A DNA stretch of 64,000 nt from Yeguia hominis (GTDB lineage Bacteria > Bacillota > Clostridia > Oscillospirales > Acutalibacteraceae). The position numbers were made by a program, and so were the translations under genes. The notes under the pieces are model-generated. The model was not told where the DNA came from. It did not search any database and saw nothing but the letters and a program-made list of their open reading frames with translations. This document shows, piece by piece, positions 44,801 through 52,745 of this stretch (positions within the stretch are counted from its first letter, which is position 1; every line of letters starts with the position of its first letter). Location: positions 24,759-88,758 of the forward strand of contig NZ_JACRSN010000012.1 of NCBI RefSeq assembly GCF_014384705.1, written 5' to 3'.

Positions 44801-45046
44801 GGCCGGCGGCTGCGGCATCGGCATTTCCCTTGCGGGAGGAGTCTGAATTTCCGGCATGGGCTGTGGAGCTGCCGGCATCGGTGTTTCCGGTGCGGCAGGC
44901 TTTTGCGGCTGCGGCGGGTTAACCGGTGCCTGGACAGCGGTTTGTTTTTTGGCGTTTCGTTTGGATTGCGCCTCTGCTAAAACGTCCTCTACGGAAAATG
45001 AATGTCTTTTCTTTTTAGGATCGCTCAAGTCGTGCACTCCTTTCAT
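41858..45046 (-). CDS. P-type-ATPase-like membrane protein lacking catalytic motifs, with a long Pro/Ala-rich N-terminus
   Basis: A 1062-residue protein. Residues 1 to about 505 are low-complexity, rich in Pro, Ala, Lys and Glu, with short charged repeats and no membrane helix. Then eight helices (starting about 512, 546, 588, 615, 705, 730, 1000, 1035) follow the P1B heavy-metal ATPase plan. Between helices 6 and 7 is a P-domain/N-domain module (AYEDGLGVSGWSRGKRVLLGS, then YHADTRRAAELLRMEHNGI). The phosphorylation motif D-K-T-G-T is absent: the position reads V-D-A-D-D-L-F (D786). TGDN is replaced by RTCDHN (near 935), and CPx reads CICVPA. It should not transport by phosphorylation and may be a pseudoenzyme scaffold or sensor. 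It overlaps rlmB by ATGA. Confidence 0.8.
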   Translation of the reverse strand: MKGVHDLSDPKKKRHSFSVEDVLAEAQSKRNAKKQTAVQAPVNPPQPQKPAAPETPMPAAPQPMPEIQTPPAREMPMPQPPAAQPGQVRFAAQAPAEKPEPEKKKGRRREKKARDTFEETEDIYYGLHLKSAEELRNTKEAAAPNSQKSAFSYLFEETAAPPAQQAITPPVQQSAAPAQPVAPASRPAAPARPAVAPAPAVPAQPPADPAKAERIAAAIAAEKHTGRHPAKKAAPKIVKSTVEDLPPAPKAPMPEKPPLPPKHEEPIVRYLEEDPEKQRRSVTSPRIPKNISAKAQAKPVHGGNTVELVLKTIENEVDEKIPAIYHQPQTSALHKAEAQKSDEAKETKPQTAEKSKGPSSENEKPDGKKAKTSDTETGSPKGKTQHPRKPQHHPEPPEAQEVLTDPNGKILYASRNKPVHFMDTNWLHEALLSEAKEYLAAPTPSHAEVVRRAEGPSMPVYSDEPLPDEPDEAFMDDEEPAYEPEIHEYETPQDADMVSRQIEMQMHENKLRTLVTGGCTLILLLAGFLSEYTHIGSLKLHLSSGPIPYLISNLVFLLLATAFNLKSILHGFRGLFRLRANPDSGIAVATTAAVIQSIAAFFFQESVMSGTLHLYSSLAAVALLLNGLGKSVMLRRIDRNFQFVSSPEQKYAVETLSGNAEAAKIAADYAGSDPVVAYQHHTEFPEEFIRLSHLPDPGNSVSQMITPVGFLASLILFAASLLMFGSFPEAITAFTVSACICVPAANLLCVNLPLNRLSSIASKWGGMISGYAAIEEFSKATAVMVDADDLFPKGTVELNNIKTFGTPHVDEAILEAAALVNAVGGPLGDVFEQVLKAKKNLIPKIEKIAYEDGLGVSGWSRGKRVLLGSRELLANHGVPLPPRDVETRYLQAGKQVTYLATGGVAAAMFVLTYHADTRRAAELLRMEHNGIAVMIRTCDHNITPGLIAACFEVDGRMIRILPSSLSGICEKAMDTSTPRSPAVMLTKGRPMTMMRLLAASVRQKSNITISVLLQIIAVVLGFVLVAFMTCYSGLYQMRTLSLLLYEVFWAAVIAIIPLIRKP

Positions 45047-45822
45047 TTAGCCTGGGCTGCCATACGGCTGCGCACTACTTCATAGCACAGGATGCCGCAC
45101 GCGACAGAGGCATTTAATGAATTGACGTTTCCGCGAATCGGAAGGGAAACGATAAAATCAGATTTTTCTTTTACAAGGCGGCCGACGCCGTCGCCTTCGG
45201 AACCAACTACCAGCGCAACCGCGCCGCTGTAATCCACATCGCACCAGCGCTCTCCGTCCATATCCGCTGCATAGATCCATACGCCGCGCTTTTTCAGCTC
45301 GTCCATTGCTGCAGCAAGATTCGATACACGCGCTACCGGCAAATACTCCACTGCTCCGGCAGAGGCTTTTCCGACAGCGTATGTAAGACCCGTGGAATGC
45401 CGTTTGGGAACGATCACACCGTGCGCACCGGCGCATTCCGCCGTACGGATGACTGCACCGAGATTGTGCGGATCATGCAGGCCGTCCGCGATAATGAAGA
45501 ACGGCGGCTCTCCGCGTTCTTCTGCAAGACGGAACAGGTCGTCCAGCGTCGCATAAGCCTTTACCGAGGCAACGGCGACAACGCCCTGGTGGTTTGCATG
45601 GCCGCAGAGAAAGTCGAGCTTTTTCGGGTCGGCTTCCTTGATCACAATCCCTTTTGCTTTCGCTTTTGCAAGCAATGCGGAGATTGCACCGGCCCGGTTC
45701 CCCCGGGCAACATAGAGGCTGTCAATCGTACGATCGGAACGCAGCGCCTCCAAAATAGCATTCCGTCCGATGATCAGATTTTCTTCCCGGTCTCCAACCG
45801 GCTTTTCCTGGATATCTGTCAC
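45043..45822 (-). CDS. rlmB: 23S rRNA (guanosine-2251-2'-O)-methyltransferase RlmB
   Basis: A 259-residue SpoU-family knotted methyltransferase. Motif 1 is DPHNLGAVIRTAECAGAHG (about residue 115), motif 2 ALVVGSEGDGVGRLV, motif 3 LPIRGNVNSLNASVACGI. The N-terminal substrate-binding domain (residues 1-80) contains IGRNAILEALRS. It would methylate G2251 of the ribosomal P loop. Its stop overlaps the following P-type-ATPase-like gene. Confidence 0.93.
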   Translation of the reverse strand: MTDIQEKPVGDREENLIIGRNAILEALRSDRTIDSLYVARGNRAGAISALLAKAKAKGIVIKEADPKKLDFLCGHANHQGVVAVASVKAYATLDDLFRLAEERGEPPFFIIADGLHDPHNLGAVIRTAECAGAHGVIVPKRHSTGLTYAVGKASAGAVEYLPVARVSNLAAAMDELKKRGVWIYAADMDGERWCDVDYSGAVALVVGSEGDGVGRLVKEKSDFIVSLPIRGNVNSLNASVACGILCYEVVRSRMAAQAK

Positions 45823-46034
45823 AAATTGCCCCGCTTTCTGAACCCGGCGGAAAAGAACAGGCCGGATTCTCTATATATTCATGATTCATGGATACCTGTT
45901 CAGTCCAGAAGCATTCGGAAAAAGGCCGTGCGTGCACGCTCTTTGGCGAAAAGTGCAGCTTGCGAAAACAGAGCGTGGAATCCCGAAAGATCCGGGTTTT
46001 GCACAGACCACAACGACCCACTTTTAAGAGTATC

Positions 46035-46063
46035 ATTATATCACAGAAATTGTGCCTTGAAAA
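46035..46063 (-). promoter_or_regulatory. Extended -10 promoter for rlmB
   Basis: On the minus strand TGATATAAT (TATAAT 46040-46035) with a weak -35 TTTTCA (46063-46058), 17 bp apart, about 210 nt upstream of rlmB. Confidence 0.6.
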
Positions 46064-46096
46064 TATAAACTCCAAAATTATGGGAAAATTCAGAAT

Positions 46097-46363
46097 TTAG
46101 ACAAAATTCATGATGCCAAAGGTAAAAAGCGCGCCAACAGCTGCCGCTAAGATCATCCATAAGAGCTTTTTAAGGGCCAATCTTCCGTGCTTTTTGATTC
46201 CGCTCGGTGCGTCAATCTGCCGCAGGACCTTCAGCGCTTCTTTTTCAAGGGCCTGGCGCTGCGCGCTGTCGTATTCCGGTTTTACCACAAAATAGGCGCG
46301 TTCATAATAGATGGATCCGGTTTCCTGCACTTCAATAATCTGTCTGCTGATTCCTTTTATCAT
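46097..46363 (-). CDS. Small tail-anchored membrane protein of unknown function
   Basis: An 88-residue protein with an N-terminal soluble part (MIKGISRQIIEVQ... with a charged helix at 35-60) and one C-terminal membrane helix (about 66-86). No signal peptide. It lies alone between rlmB and the DUF6062 gene; no neighbour suggests a role. I recognise no family beyond small conserved proteins seen in related clostridia. The start is ATG 46363; a longer frame to 46438 crosses an AT-rich spacer. Confidence 0.6.
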   Translation of the reverse strand: MIKGISRQIIEVQETGSIYYERAYFVVKPEYDSAQRQALEKEALKVLRQIDAPSGIKKHGRLALKKLLWMILAAAVGALFTFGIMNFV

Positions 46364-46438
46364 GTGTTTTCCCGATTCCTCCGTTTTTTCATACAATCCT
46401 ATTTTGGACTCTTTTTCCAAGATTATACCGCCGGGCAA

Positions 46439-46790
46439 GCTGGTTATACTTTTTGTATTTACAGTTATTTACATAATTCGACGCATAACTTCAGAAAAGT
46501 ACAGTTGAAAACTCTGTTGAAACAGTGGATAACTTTTGATAGACAGGCCATTTTTTACGGACATGTATATGCGATGTATTCTCCGTTATGTCAACTTGTG
46601 AATGAATCTTCTGCTTTTTTTAAAAAACTATCCGTAATATCTTAGAGCGGAGCGCTGCCGCAAAATTACAGAAGGAATGCGGCCTGTGAATTTTATTCGA
46701 CGCCGAAGGATTTACAACGACCGAAATTTAGGGTATAATCTACACGGATTCAGTTTTGGACAGGCTGATTTCCAGAAGGAGGCTTCCTGC
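46439..46790 (+). promoter_or_regulatory. Promoter of the DUF6062-glycosylase operon
   Basis: TTTACA (46711-46716) and TATAAT (46734-46739), 17 bp apart. The rest of the spacer has no gene. Confidence 0.8.
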
Positions 46791-47504
46791 ATGCGTGAAG
46801 ATATTTGCTCCATTCCGATTCATGATGTGTTCGAACCGCGGGACGGCTGCCCGATTTGCCGGATGCGCGACATGCTGGAGGACCGGATTGCCACCTATAT
46901 TACCGGCGCCGCCATGATGGAACCGGATGTCCGCATAGAGACCAATCGTCTGGGGTTTTGCAAAGATCATTTTGATCTGGTGCTTTCCCGCGGAAGCCGT
47001 CTTTCGGTCGCGCTGATTCTGGAAAGCCATCTGAAAGAAGTTGAAGAAAAGCTGGTTTTCCCGAAGGGGGATCGCCTGCCCGCAAAAAAAGTTCTTGCAG
47101 ACCTTGACCGCGCAGAGCATTCCTGCTTTATGTGCGAAAATATCGAAACCAATATCCGACATCTTCTGGAAACGGTCACGCATCTCTGGCAGAAAGAGGA
47201 GGACTTCCGGACGCTTTACGCGCAGCAGCCGTATGTCTGCTTGCCGCATTACCGGATTTTGCTTTCGGCTGCAGAAAAGATGAATAAAAAGACTTACCAG
47301 CCATTTGTGCAGGAAACGCGCCGTTTAGCCGGAAATTATCTGCGGGAGCTGGAAAAAGACGTCACCCATTTTTGCCGGATGTTCGACTACCGCAATAAAG
47401 ATTCCGATTGGGGAAATTCGAAAGATTCCATCGAACGGTCGATTCAATATCTCACTTCCCGTCAGCCCAAAAATGAAGGAAAGGCAGATGAAAAGAACCG
47501 ATGA
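46791..47504 (+). CDS. DUF6062 family cysteine-rich protein
   Basis: A 237-residue soluble protein with paired cysteines that could bind a metal: CPICRMRDM (about 19-22), GFCKDHF, SCFMCENI, VCLPHYR. This pattern is typical of DUF6062. No enzyme motif is recognised. AGAAGGAGG lies before the ATG. The gene shares the ATGA overlap with the DNA glycosylase gene, so the two proteins are probably co-produced. A role in DNA repair is suggested only by that coupling. Confidence 0.75.
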   Translation: MREDICSIPIHDVFEPRDGCPICRMRDMLEDRIATYITGAAMMEPDVRIETNRLGFCKDHFDLVLSRGSRLSVALILESHLKEVEEKLVFPKGDRLPAKKVLADLDRAEHSCFMCENIETNIRHLLETVTHLWQKEEDFRTLYAQQPYVCLPHYRILLSAAEKMNKKTYQPFVQETRRLAGNYLRELEKDVTHFCRMFDYRNKDSDWGNSKDSIERSIQYLTSRQPKNEGKADEKNR

Positions 47505-48388
47505 ATGCTGTTTATGAAAACGGAAAGATCCTTCTTTCTGCAGACGCCTCGATTTTTAATTTGGCACAGACGCTGGAATGCGGGCAGTGTTTCCGTTGGG
47601 AATGCGCAGAAGACGGCGCTTGGCACGGCGTTTCCTCCGGAAAAGCGCTGAGGGTGCGCCAGACCGAGCAGCAGATTATTTTCGAGGGAACCACAGAGGA
47701 AGAATTTCAAACCTTTTGGTCCGACTATTTCGATCTGAACACAGATTACGAACGAATTCATAAAAAGCTTTGTGAGCGGAATGCAGCGCTGCGTCTTGCG
47801 GCGGTTTCGGCAAGCGGACTGCGGATTTTGCGTCAGGAACCCTGGGAGACGCTTTGTTCCTTTATCCTCTCTCAGAACAATAACATTCCGCGGATCAAAA
47901 AAATTATCGAAACGCTCTGTTCCTGCTTCGGAGAAAAATTGCCAGGTGGAGAATATTCTTTCCCTTCGGCGGAAGTGATCGCAGAATTGAGCGAAGAAGA
48001 TCTGTCTCCGATTAAATGCGGATTCCGTTCCAAATATTTGCTGGATGCTGCTAAAAAAATTGCAGAAGGCAAATTTGATCTGCATGCCATTGAGATGATG
48101 CCGACAGAGGAAGCACGCAAAATGTTGACGATGCTGCGCGGTGTTGGTCCGAAGGTTGCGGAATGCGTTTTACTGTATGGCTTCCACCGCTTGGAGGCAT
48201 TTCCGGTCGATGTCTGGATGACGCGCGCCATGACCGGCCTGTTTCCGGGAGAATCTCCGGACAGTTTTGGCGAATACGCCGGAATTGCACAGCAATATAT
48301 TTACTATTACAGCCGTCTGCATCCGGAATTGTTTTCCGGCGACGCGCCGGAGACTTCAACTTCAAAAGAAATCGGCGCATTGTCTTGA
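47501..48388 (+). CDS. 8-oxoguanine DNA glycosylase-like (OGG family)
   Basis: A 295-residue bifunctional glycosylase/lyase. The OGG N-terminal domain (LAQTLECGQCFRW, residues 22-34) is followed by the helix-hairpin-helix-GPD domain: SQNNNIPRIKKII, then MLRGVGPKVAECVLLYG with the catalytic Lys (about 225-227), and FPVDVWMTRAM with the catalytic Asp. It removes oxidised guanine. The gene overlaps DUF6062 by 4 bp. No terminator hairpin is evident after it. Confidence 0.88.
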   Translation: MNAVYENGKILLSADASIFNLAQTLECGQCFRWECAEDGAWHGVSSGKALRVRQTEQQIIFEGTTEEEFQTFWSDYFDLNTDYERIHKKLCERNAALRLAAVSASGLRILRQEPWETLCSFILSQNNNIPRIKKIIETLCSCFGEKLPGGEYSFPSAEVIAELSEEDLSPIKCGFRSKYLLDAAKKIAEGKFDLHAIEMMPTEEARKMLTMLRGVGPKVAECVLLYGFHRLEAFPVDVWMTRAMTGLFPGESPDSFGEYAGIAQQYIYYYSRLHPELFSGDAPETSTSKEIGALS

Positions 48389-48584
48389 CTTTTCGAAGAA
48401 AAACCAGTATGATAAGAAAGCTGTTTTAGAATGCGGGACGCTTTTGCGCGCTTCTGGCGAACAGCAGACAAAGAAAGTTGTTTCCTGTGAAAAAAGAAAA
48501 GGACGTGCGGGCACCATTTTGTTGGCTGCAGGTACCTTCTTGTTTTTACTGCAAACCTTTTTACCCATAGCAGCATGTATTTAT

Positions 48585-48621
48585 CGGGGTGTAGCGCAGT
48601 TGGCAGCGCGCCAGTTTTGGG
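48585..48621 (+). pseudogene. Truncated tRNA-Pro (5' half)
   Basis: The first 37 bases repeat the 5' half of the tRNA-Pro at 48787, with one change in the D-loop, up to the anticodon stem (CCAGTTTTGGG). After that the sequence diverges, and the 3' half is absent. About 165 bp of unrelated sequence follow, then the complete tRNA. It cannot fold as a tRNA. Confidence 0.8.
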
Positions 48622-48786
48622 TGAGGTTGTGAGCGCTGCCGGTGGCAGAGAAAGCGAGCAAAACGAAGCGCCGCGGTCGACAGAAAAGCGACGCTGCAAG
48701 GCGCTTTTCGTCGGGCACCGCAAGAGGGTTACCAAAACGGAGTACGGCGGTCGGCCGGAATAGATAAAAGAAACTTCATATTATAT

Positions 48787-48862
48787 CGGGGTGTAGCGCA
48801 GTTGGTAGCGCGCCAGTTTTGGGAACTGGATGTCGTCGGTTCGAGCCCGGTCACCCCGACCA
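48787..48862 (+). tRNA. tRNA-Pro (UGG)
   Basis: The cloverleaf is complete: acceptor CGGGGTG/CACCCCG, anticodon stem CCAGT/ACTGG with loop TTTGGGA (anticodon TGG), T-arm GTCGG-TTCGAGC-CCGGT, encoded CCA. A terminator follows at 48866-48901. Confidence 0.95.
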
Positions 48863-48865
48863 GGA

Positions 48866-48908
48866 TGGATATTCATAACGCAAGTTGGTTATGAATATCC
48901 ATTTTCTT
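48866..48908 (+). terminator. Terminator after tRNA-Pro
   Basis: TGGATATTCATAAC (48866-48879) and GTTATGAATATCCA (48888-48901), a perfect 14-bp stem, then TTTTCTTTA. Confidence 0.9.
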
Positions 48909-49149
48909 TATGTTTATCGTGCGCGGCAGGTTTGGAGAAACCCGTCGTTTGCTCTTTATACAGGATACAGGGAAATTTGCCACGATCCAGTTTCGGCGGA
49001 TTGCCGATCGTGCGGCATTCGGGCGCAAAGAAGCCCGCAAACCGCCAATGAAATAGATTGCTGCGCTACGCGTTGCGCGCAGTTTTTACCAGCCAATAAA
49101 TTTGCAGGAACATGCACAGAATTTTAAGCCTGTACCCATTACGGAATCT
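48909..49149. other. Intergenic, no gene seen
   Basis: Spacer between the tRNA and the next promoter; open frames on both strands have no start signals. Confidence 0.5.
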
Positions 49150-49178
49150 TTGCTTTTTGGCGGGATCTATGCTATAAT
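49150..49178 (+). promoter_or_regulatory. Promoter of the methyltransferase/ECF block
   Basis: TTGCTT (49150-49155) and TATAAT (49173-49178), 17 bp apart. The transcription start near 49185 rules out the upstream ATG at 49102. Confidence 0.8.
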
Positions 49179-49302
49179 ATTACGAATTATGTGCAAACGG
49201 CATTCCAGTGCGGAATTCCGACGGAATGTGCAGCGCCACTTCAGTAAAAACGGGCAAAAATACGTGCAGGGCGATCTCCTGCCGAAAACAGAGGAGTCAG
49301 AT

Positions 49303-50178
49303 GTGAGGGCAGCAGTTGGATGGAAAGAATATGAGCTTCTGGATGCGTCCGGTGGAGAACGGCTGGAACGGTGGGGAGATATTATCCTGATCCGCCCGGA
49401 TCCGCAGGTGATCTGGAACACGCCGCGTGACAACCCCCTTTGGAAACATGCGCATGCACGGTATGTGCGGTCATCTTCCGGCGGTGGGTCGTGGAAGGTC
49501 TATAAGCAGCTTCCTCCTGCCTGGGATCTTCATTATCACACGCTTTCATTCCGGGTGAAAACCATGGGCTTTAAACATACCGGGATTTTTCCGGAACAGG
49601 CGGTGAACTGGGAGTATTCCGCAAAGAAAATTGCGGCGGCAAAAGGCCCGGTGAAGGTGCTGAATTTATTTGGCTATACCGGCGCGGCAACGCTTGCCTG
49701 CCTGCAGGCCGGCGCCAGTGTGTGCCATGTGGACGCCTCCCGGGGGATGGTGACCTGGGCGCGGGAAAATGCGGCGCTCAGCGGGCTTGCGCAGAAACCG
49801 GCGCGCTGGCTTGTGGATGACTGCGCAAAATTTGTGGCGCGCGAACAGCGGCGCGGAAATACGTATGAAGCGATTATCATGGATCCGCCTTCTTACGGAC
49901 GCGGCCCGTCCGGAGAGGTTTGGCGGTTAGAAGAACACATTTATTCTCTGGTGGAAATGTGTCTTCCGATTTTGTCGGAACGTCCGCTGTTTTTTATGCT
50001 CAATTCTTATACCGCCGGGCTTTCCCCTTCGGTGATGGAATATATTCTGCATGTCCTTATGCGGAGCCGGCTGGGCGGATCGGTTCATGCCGATGAGATC
50101 GGCATTCCGGTCTCATCGACCAAACAGGTGCTGCCGTGCGGCAGTACGGCAATCTGGGAAGCAGACGCAACCTTATAA
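49303..50178 (+). CDS. Class I SAM-dependent methyltransferase (RlmI/RlmK-like fold)
   Basis: A 291-residue protein. The SAM-binding motif I is VLNLFGYTGAATLACLQAG (about 128-146), motif II IDAS-like VDASRGM, and motif IV IMDPPSYGRGPSGEVW. The last is the D-P-P-x-[FY] signature of base-modifying rRNA/tRNA methyltransferases. The PDPQVIWNTP region before it is usual for this group. GTG 49303 has GAGGAG 6 bases upstream. It likely methylates rRNA or tRNA; the site is unknown. The ECF-transporter block follows, but functional linkage is not evident. Confidence 0.8.
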   Translation: MRAAVGWKEYELLDASGGERLERWGDIILIRPDPQVIWNTPRDNPLWKHAHARYVRSSSGGGSWKVYKQLPPAWDLHYHTLSFRVKTMGFKHTGIFPEQAVNWEYSAKKIAAAKGPVKVLNLFGYTGAATLACLQAGASVCHVDASRGMVTWARENAALSGLAQKPARWLVDDCAKFVAREQRRGNTYEAIIMDPPSYGRGPSGEVWRLEEHIYSLVEMCLPILSERPLFFMLNSYTAGLSPSVMEYILHVLMRSRLGGSVHADEIGIPVSSTKQVLPCGSTAIWEADATL

Positions 50179-50199
50179 AAACGGACGGAGTTTTGAAAT

Positions 50200-51054
50200 A
50201 TGGCGTATTTACAGGCGGACAACGTCACATTTGCATATGAATCACAGGAAAACCGGGAGACGTTGGCAGAAGTCCTTCACGGTGTGACGATTCACATTGA
50301 AAAGGGAGAATTTGTTGCGCTTTTGGGACATAACGGAAGCGGCAAATCGACGATGGCCAAGCAGTTCAACGCGATGCTGCTGCCTTCCGGCGGAAAGGTA
50401 TACGTAGACGGACTCGATACCATGGAGGAGGCGCTCAAATATGAAATCCGGCGCAGGGTAGGCCTGGTTTTGCAGAATCCGGACAACCAGCTGGTTGCGA
50501 GCATCGTGGAAGAAGACGTCGCATTCGGGCCGGAAAATCTCGGCGTACCGCCGGAAGAAATCCGGCAGCGTGTGGATGACGCACTCAAAACGGTTGGCAT
50601 GTATGAATTCCGGACGCATGCGCCGTATAAGCTTTCCGGCGGACAGAAGCAGCGGATTGCCATTGCAGGCATCATCGCCATGCAGCCGGATTGTATCGTG
50701 CTCGATGAACCGACCGCGATGCTCGATCCGCGCGGACGAGAGGAAGTTTTGGAAACAATCCACCGTCTGAACCGTGAGAAAGGCATCACAATCGTGCTGA
50801 TTACGCATTATATGGATGAAGCGGTCGATGCCGGCCGGGTTATTGTGATGGATAGCGGCAAGGTCCTTGTGGAAGGCGTGCCCAGAGAGGTGTTCTCTCA
50901 TGCGGAACTGCTCAAGCAGCATGAACTGGATGTGCCGCAGGCCACAGAGCTTGCCTATCGTCTGCGGGCGGCGGGTTTGCCGGTCCCGGAGGGCATTTTA
51001 AACGAAGTGGAATGCGTCCAGGCAATTGAAGCGCTGTTTGACAGAAAGAGGTGA
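50200..51054 (+). CDS. ecfA1: Energy-coupling factor transporter ATPase EcfA1
   Basis: A 284-residue ABC ATPase of vitamin ECF transporters. Walker A GHNGSGKSTMAKQ (about residue 46), Q-loop QNPDNQLVASIVEEDVAFGPE, signature LSGGQKQRIAIAG, Walker B CIVLDEPTAMLDP, H-loop ITHYMDEA. The Q-helix sequence (EDVAFGPENLG) is typical of EcfA. It overlaps ecfA2 by 4 bp and forms the EcfA1-EcfA2-EcfT core. S-components are expected elsewhere. Confidence 0.97.
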   Translation: MAYLQADNVTFAYESQENRETLAEVLHGVTIHIEKGEFVALLGHNGSGKSTMAKQFNAMLLPSGGKVYVDGLDTMEEALKYEIRRRVGLVLQNPDNQLVASIVEEDVAFGPENLGVPPEEIRQRVDDALKTVGMYEFRTHAPYKLSGGQKQRIAIAGIIAMQPDCIVLDEPTAMLDPRGREEVLETIHRLNREKGITIVLITHYMDEAVDAGRVIVMDSGKVLVEGVPREVFSHAELLKQHELDVPQATELAYRLRAAGLPVPEGILNEVECVQAIEALFDRKR

Positions 51055-51059
51055 CCCTA

Positions 51060-51929
51060 TTGGCGGCAGTATTGGAACTAAAGGATTTGAGCTATGTATA
51101 CGGACAGGGGACGCCTTTCTGCAAGACCGCAGTCGATCATGTCAGCCTTTCCATTGAAGAAGGGGAATTTATCGGCGTGATCGGACACACCGGAAGCGGA
51201 AAATCTACCCTGATTCAGCAGTTTAACGGTCTGCTGCGCCCGACGTCGGGGCAGGTGCTGCTCAAAGGCCGGGATATTTGGGAACAGCCGAAAAAGATCC
51301 GGGATGTCCGGTTTCAGGTCGGCATGGTGTTTCAGTATCCGGAACATCAGCTTTTTGAAGAGAGCGTTTTAAAGGATATTGCATTCGGCCCGAAAAATAT
51401 GGGGATGAACGAAACGGATGCCCAAAAGCGTGCCTGTGAGGCGGCGGAGTTTGTGGGACTCAAACCGGAGCTGTGGGAGAAATCTCCGTTTGAGCTTTCC
51501 GGCGGCGAAAAGCGCCGGGTGGCTATTGCGGGCGTGATTGCGATGGATCCGGATGTCCTGATTCTGGACGAGCCGACTGCGGGGCTGGACCCGCATGGAC
51601 GGGATGTCCTGTTGGCACAGATCGAAGCGTATCACCGCCAGCGCGGCAACACCATTTTATTGGTGTCGCACAGTATGGAGGATATTGCCCGCGCAGCAGA
51701 CCGGCTCCTCGTGATGGATCACGGAAAAGTGGCCATGTTTGACGAAACGGCCAAAGTGTTCGCGCGGCCTGCGGATCTTGAAAAGATCGGGCTGCGGGTC
51801 CCGCAGGTTACCAAGATTATGACCATGCTGCACGAGGATGGATACCCGGTGGAAAAAGGGGTTCTGACCGTGGAGCAGGCATTGCGGCAGCTTCTTCCGC
51901 TGCTTCAGGAAAAGGAGGGACGGGCATGA
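51060..51929 (+). CDS. ecfA2: Energy-coupling factor transporter ATPase EcfA2
   Basis: A 289-residue second ATPase of the ECF core. Walker A GHTGSGKSTLIQQ (about 41), Q-loop QYPEHQLFEESVLKDIAFGPK, signature LSGGEKRRVAIAG, Walker B LILDEPTAGLDP, H-loop VSHSMEDI. The start is uncertain: TTG 51060 has AGAGGTG 6-9 bases upstream, and a GTG at 51051 lies in frame. Its stop overlaps ecfT by ATGA. Confidence 0.96.
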   Translation: MAAVLELKDLSYVYGQGTPFCKTAVDHVSLSIEEGEFIGVIGHTGSGKSTLIQQFNGLLRPTSGQVLLKGRDIWEQPKKIRDVRFQVGMVFQYPEHQLFEESVLKDIAFGPKNMGMNETDAQKRACEAAEFVGLKPELWEKSPFELSGGEKRRVAIAGVIAMDPDVLILDEPTAGLDPHGRDVLLAQIEAYHRQRGNTILLVSHSMEDIARAADRLLVMDHGKVAMFDETAKVFARPADLEKIGLRVPQVTKIMTMLHEDGYPVEKGVLTVEQALRQLLPLLQEKEGRA

Positions 51930-52741
51930 TTACCGATATTACACTGGGACAGTTCTTTCCCGGAAAATCCGTCGTGCATCGTCTGGATCCGCGCGCGAAG
52001 CTGCTTTTGACGCTGCTTTTAATTGTCTTTTTATTTGTCGCAAGCAACTTTGTCGGACTCGGCGTGATGGTTGCGACGATCCTGATTTCGATGCTGCTTT
52101 CGGGCGTGCCGATTCGTCTGTATTTTAAAAGTATCAAGGCGATCATTGTGATCGTCCTGTTTACATCGGTGCTCAATTTGTTTTACGGATCCGGGGATCC
52201 GATCTTCGAGTGGGGCATTTTGAAAATCACCATGAATGGGATCTACAACAGCATTTTTATTGCAGTTCGCATTATCAGCCTGATTTTGGTCAGTTCCATT
52301 CTGACGTTTACCACTTCTCCGACAGAACTGACCGACGCACTGGAGCGTGTGATGAAGCCGCTCAAGCTGATCCGGGTTCCGGTGCATGAAATCGCGATGA
52401 TGATGACGATTGCGTTGCGCTTTGTTCCGACGCTGCTGGAGGAAACGGACAAAATCATGAGTGCGCAGAAAGCGCGCGGTGCCGATATGGAAAGCGGCGG
52501 ACTGATGCAGCGCATCCGGGCCTTGATCCCGATTTTGATTCCGCTGTTTGTCTCGGCGTTCCGCAGGGCCTATGACCTTGCCATGGCGATGGAATGCCGG
52601 TGCTACCATGGCGGTGAGGGACGAACAAAGATGAAGCAGCTTCATCTGAAAGCTTCGGATATCTGGATCTGTGCGGGGATTATCCTGATTTGTGCCGGCA
52701 CAATTGTGCTGAACCTGTATATTCCGAAGGTTGGGAGGTAA
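51926..52741 (+). CDS. ecfT: Energy-coupling factor transporter transmembrane protein EcfT
   Basis: A 271-residue membrane subunit that links the ATPases to substrate-binding S proteins. Four to six helices are predicted (about 30-60, 68-90, 105-130, 240-262). The coupling helices carry the family's A-R-G signature: SAQKARGADMESGG (about 175-188) and AMECRCYHGGEGR. The gene starts within ecfA2 (ATGA) and is just upstream of truA, the common Firmicute order. Confidence 0.95.
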   Translation: MITDITLGQFFPGKSVVHRLDPRAKLLLTLLLIVFLFVASNFVGLGVMVATILISMLLSGVPIRLYFKSIKAIIVIVLFTSVLNLFYGSGDPIFEWGILKITMNGIYNSIFIAVRIISLILVSSILTFTTSPTELTDALERVMKPLKLIRVPVHEIAMMMTIALRFVPTLLEETDKIMSAQKARGADMESGGLMQRIRALIPILIPLFVSAFRRAYDLAMAMECRCYHGGEGRTKMKQLHLKASDIWICAGIILICAGTIVLNLYIPKVGR

Positions 52742-52745
52742 GGCA

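Noticed and set aside
48575..48763. Open frame of 62 codons across the truncated tRNA-Pro
   Set aside because: Begins inside the tRNA fragment and has no ribosome binding site; chance reading of a GC-rich interval.
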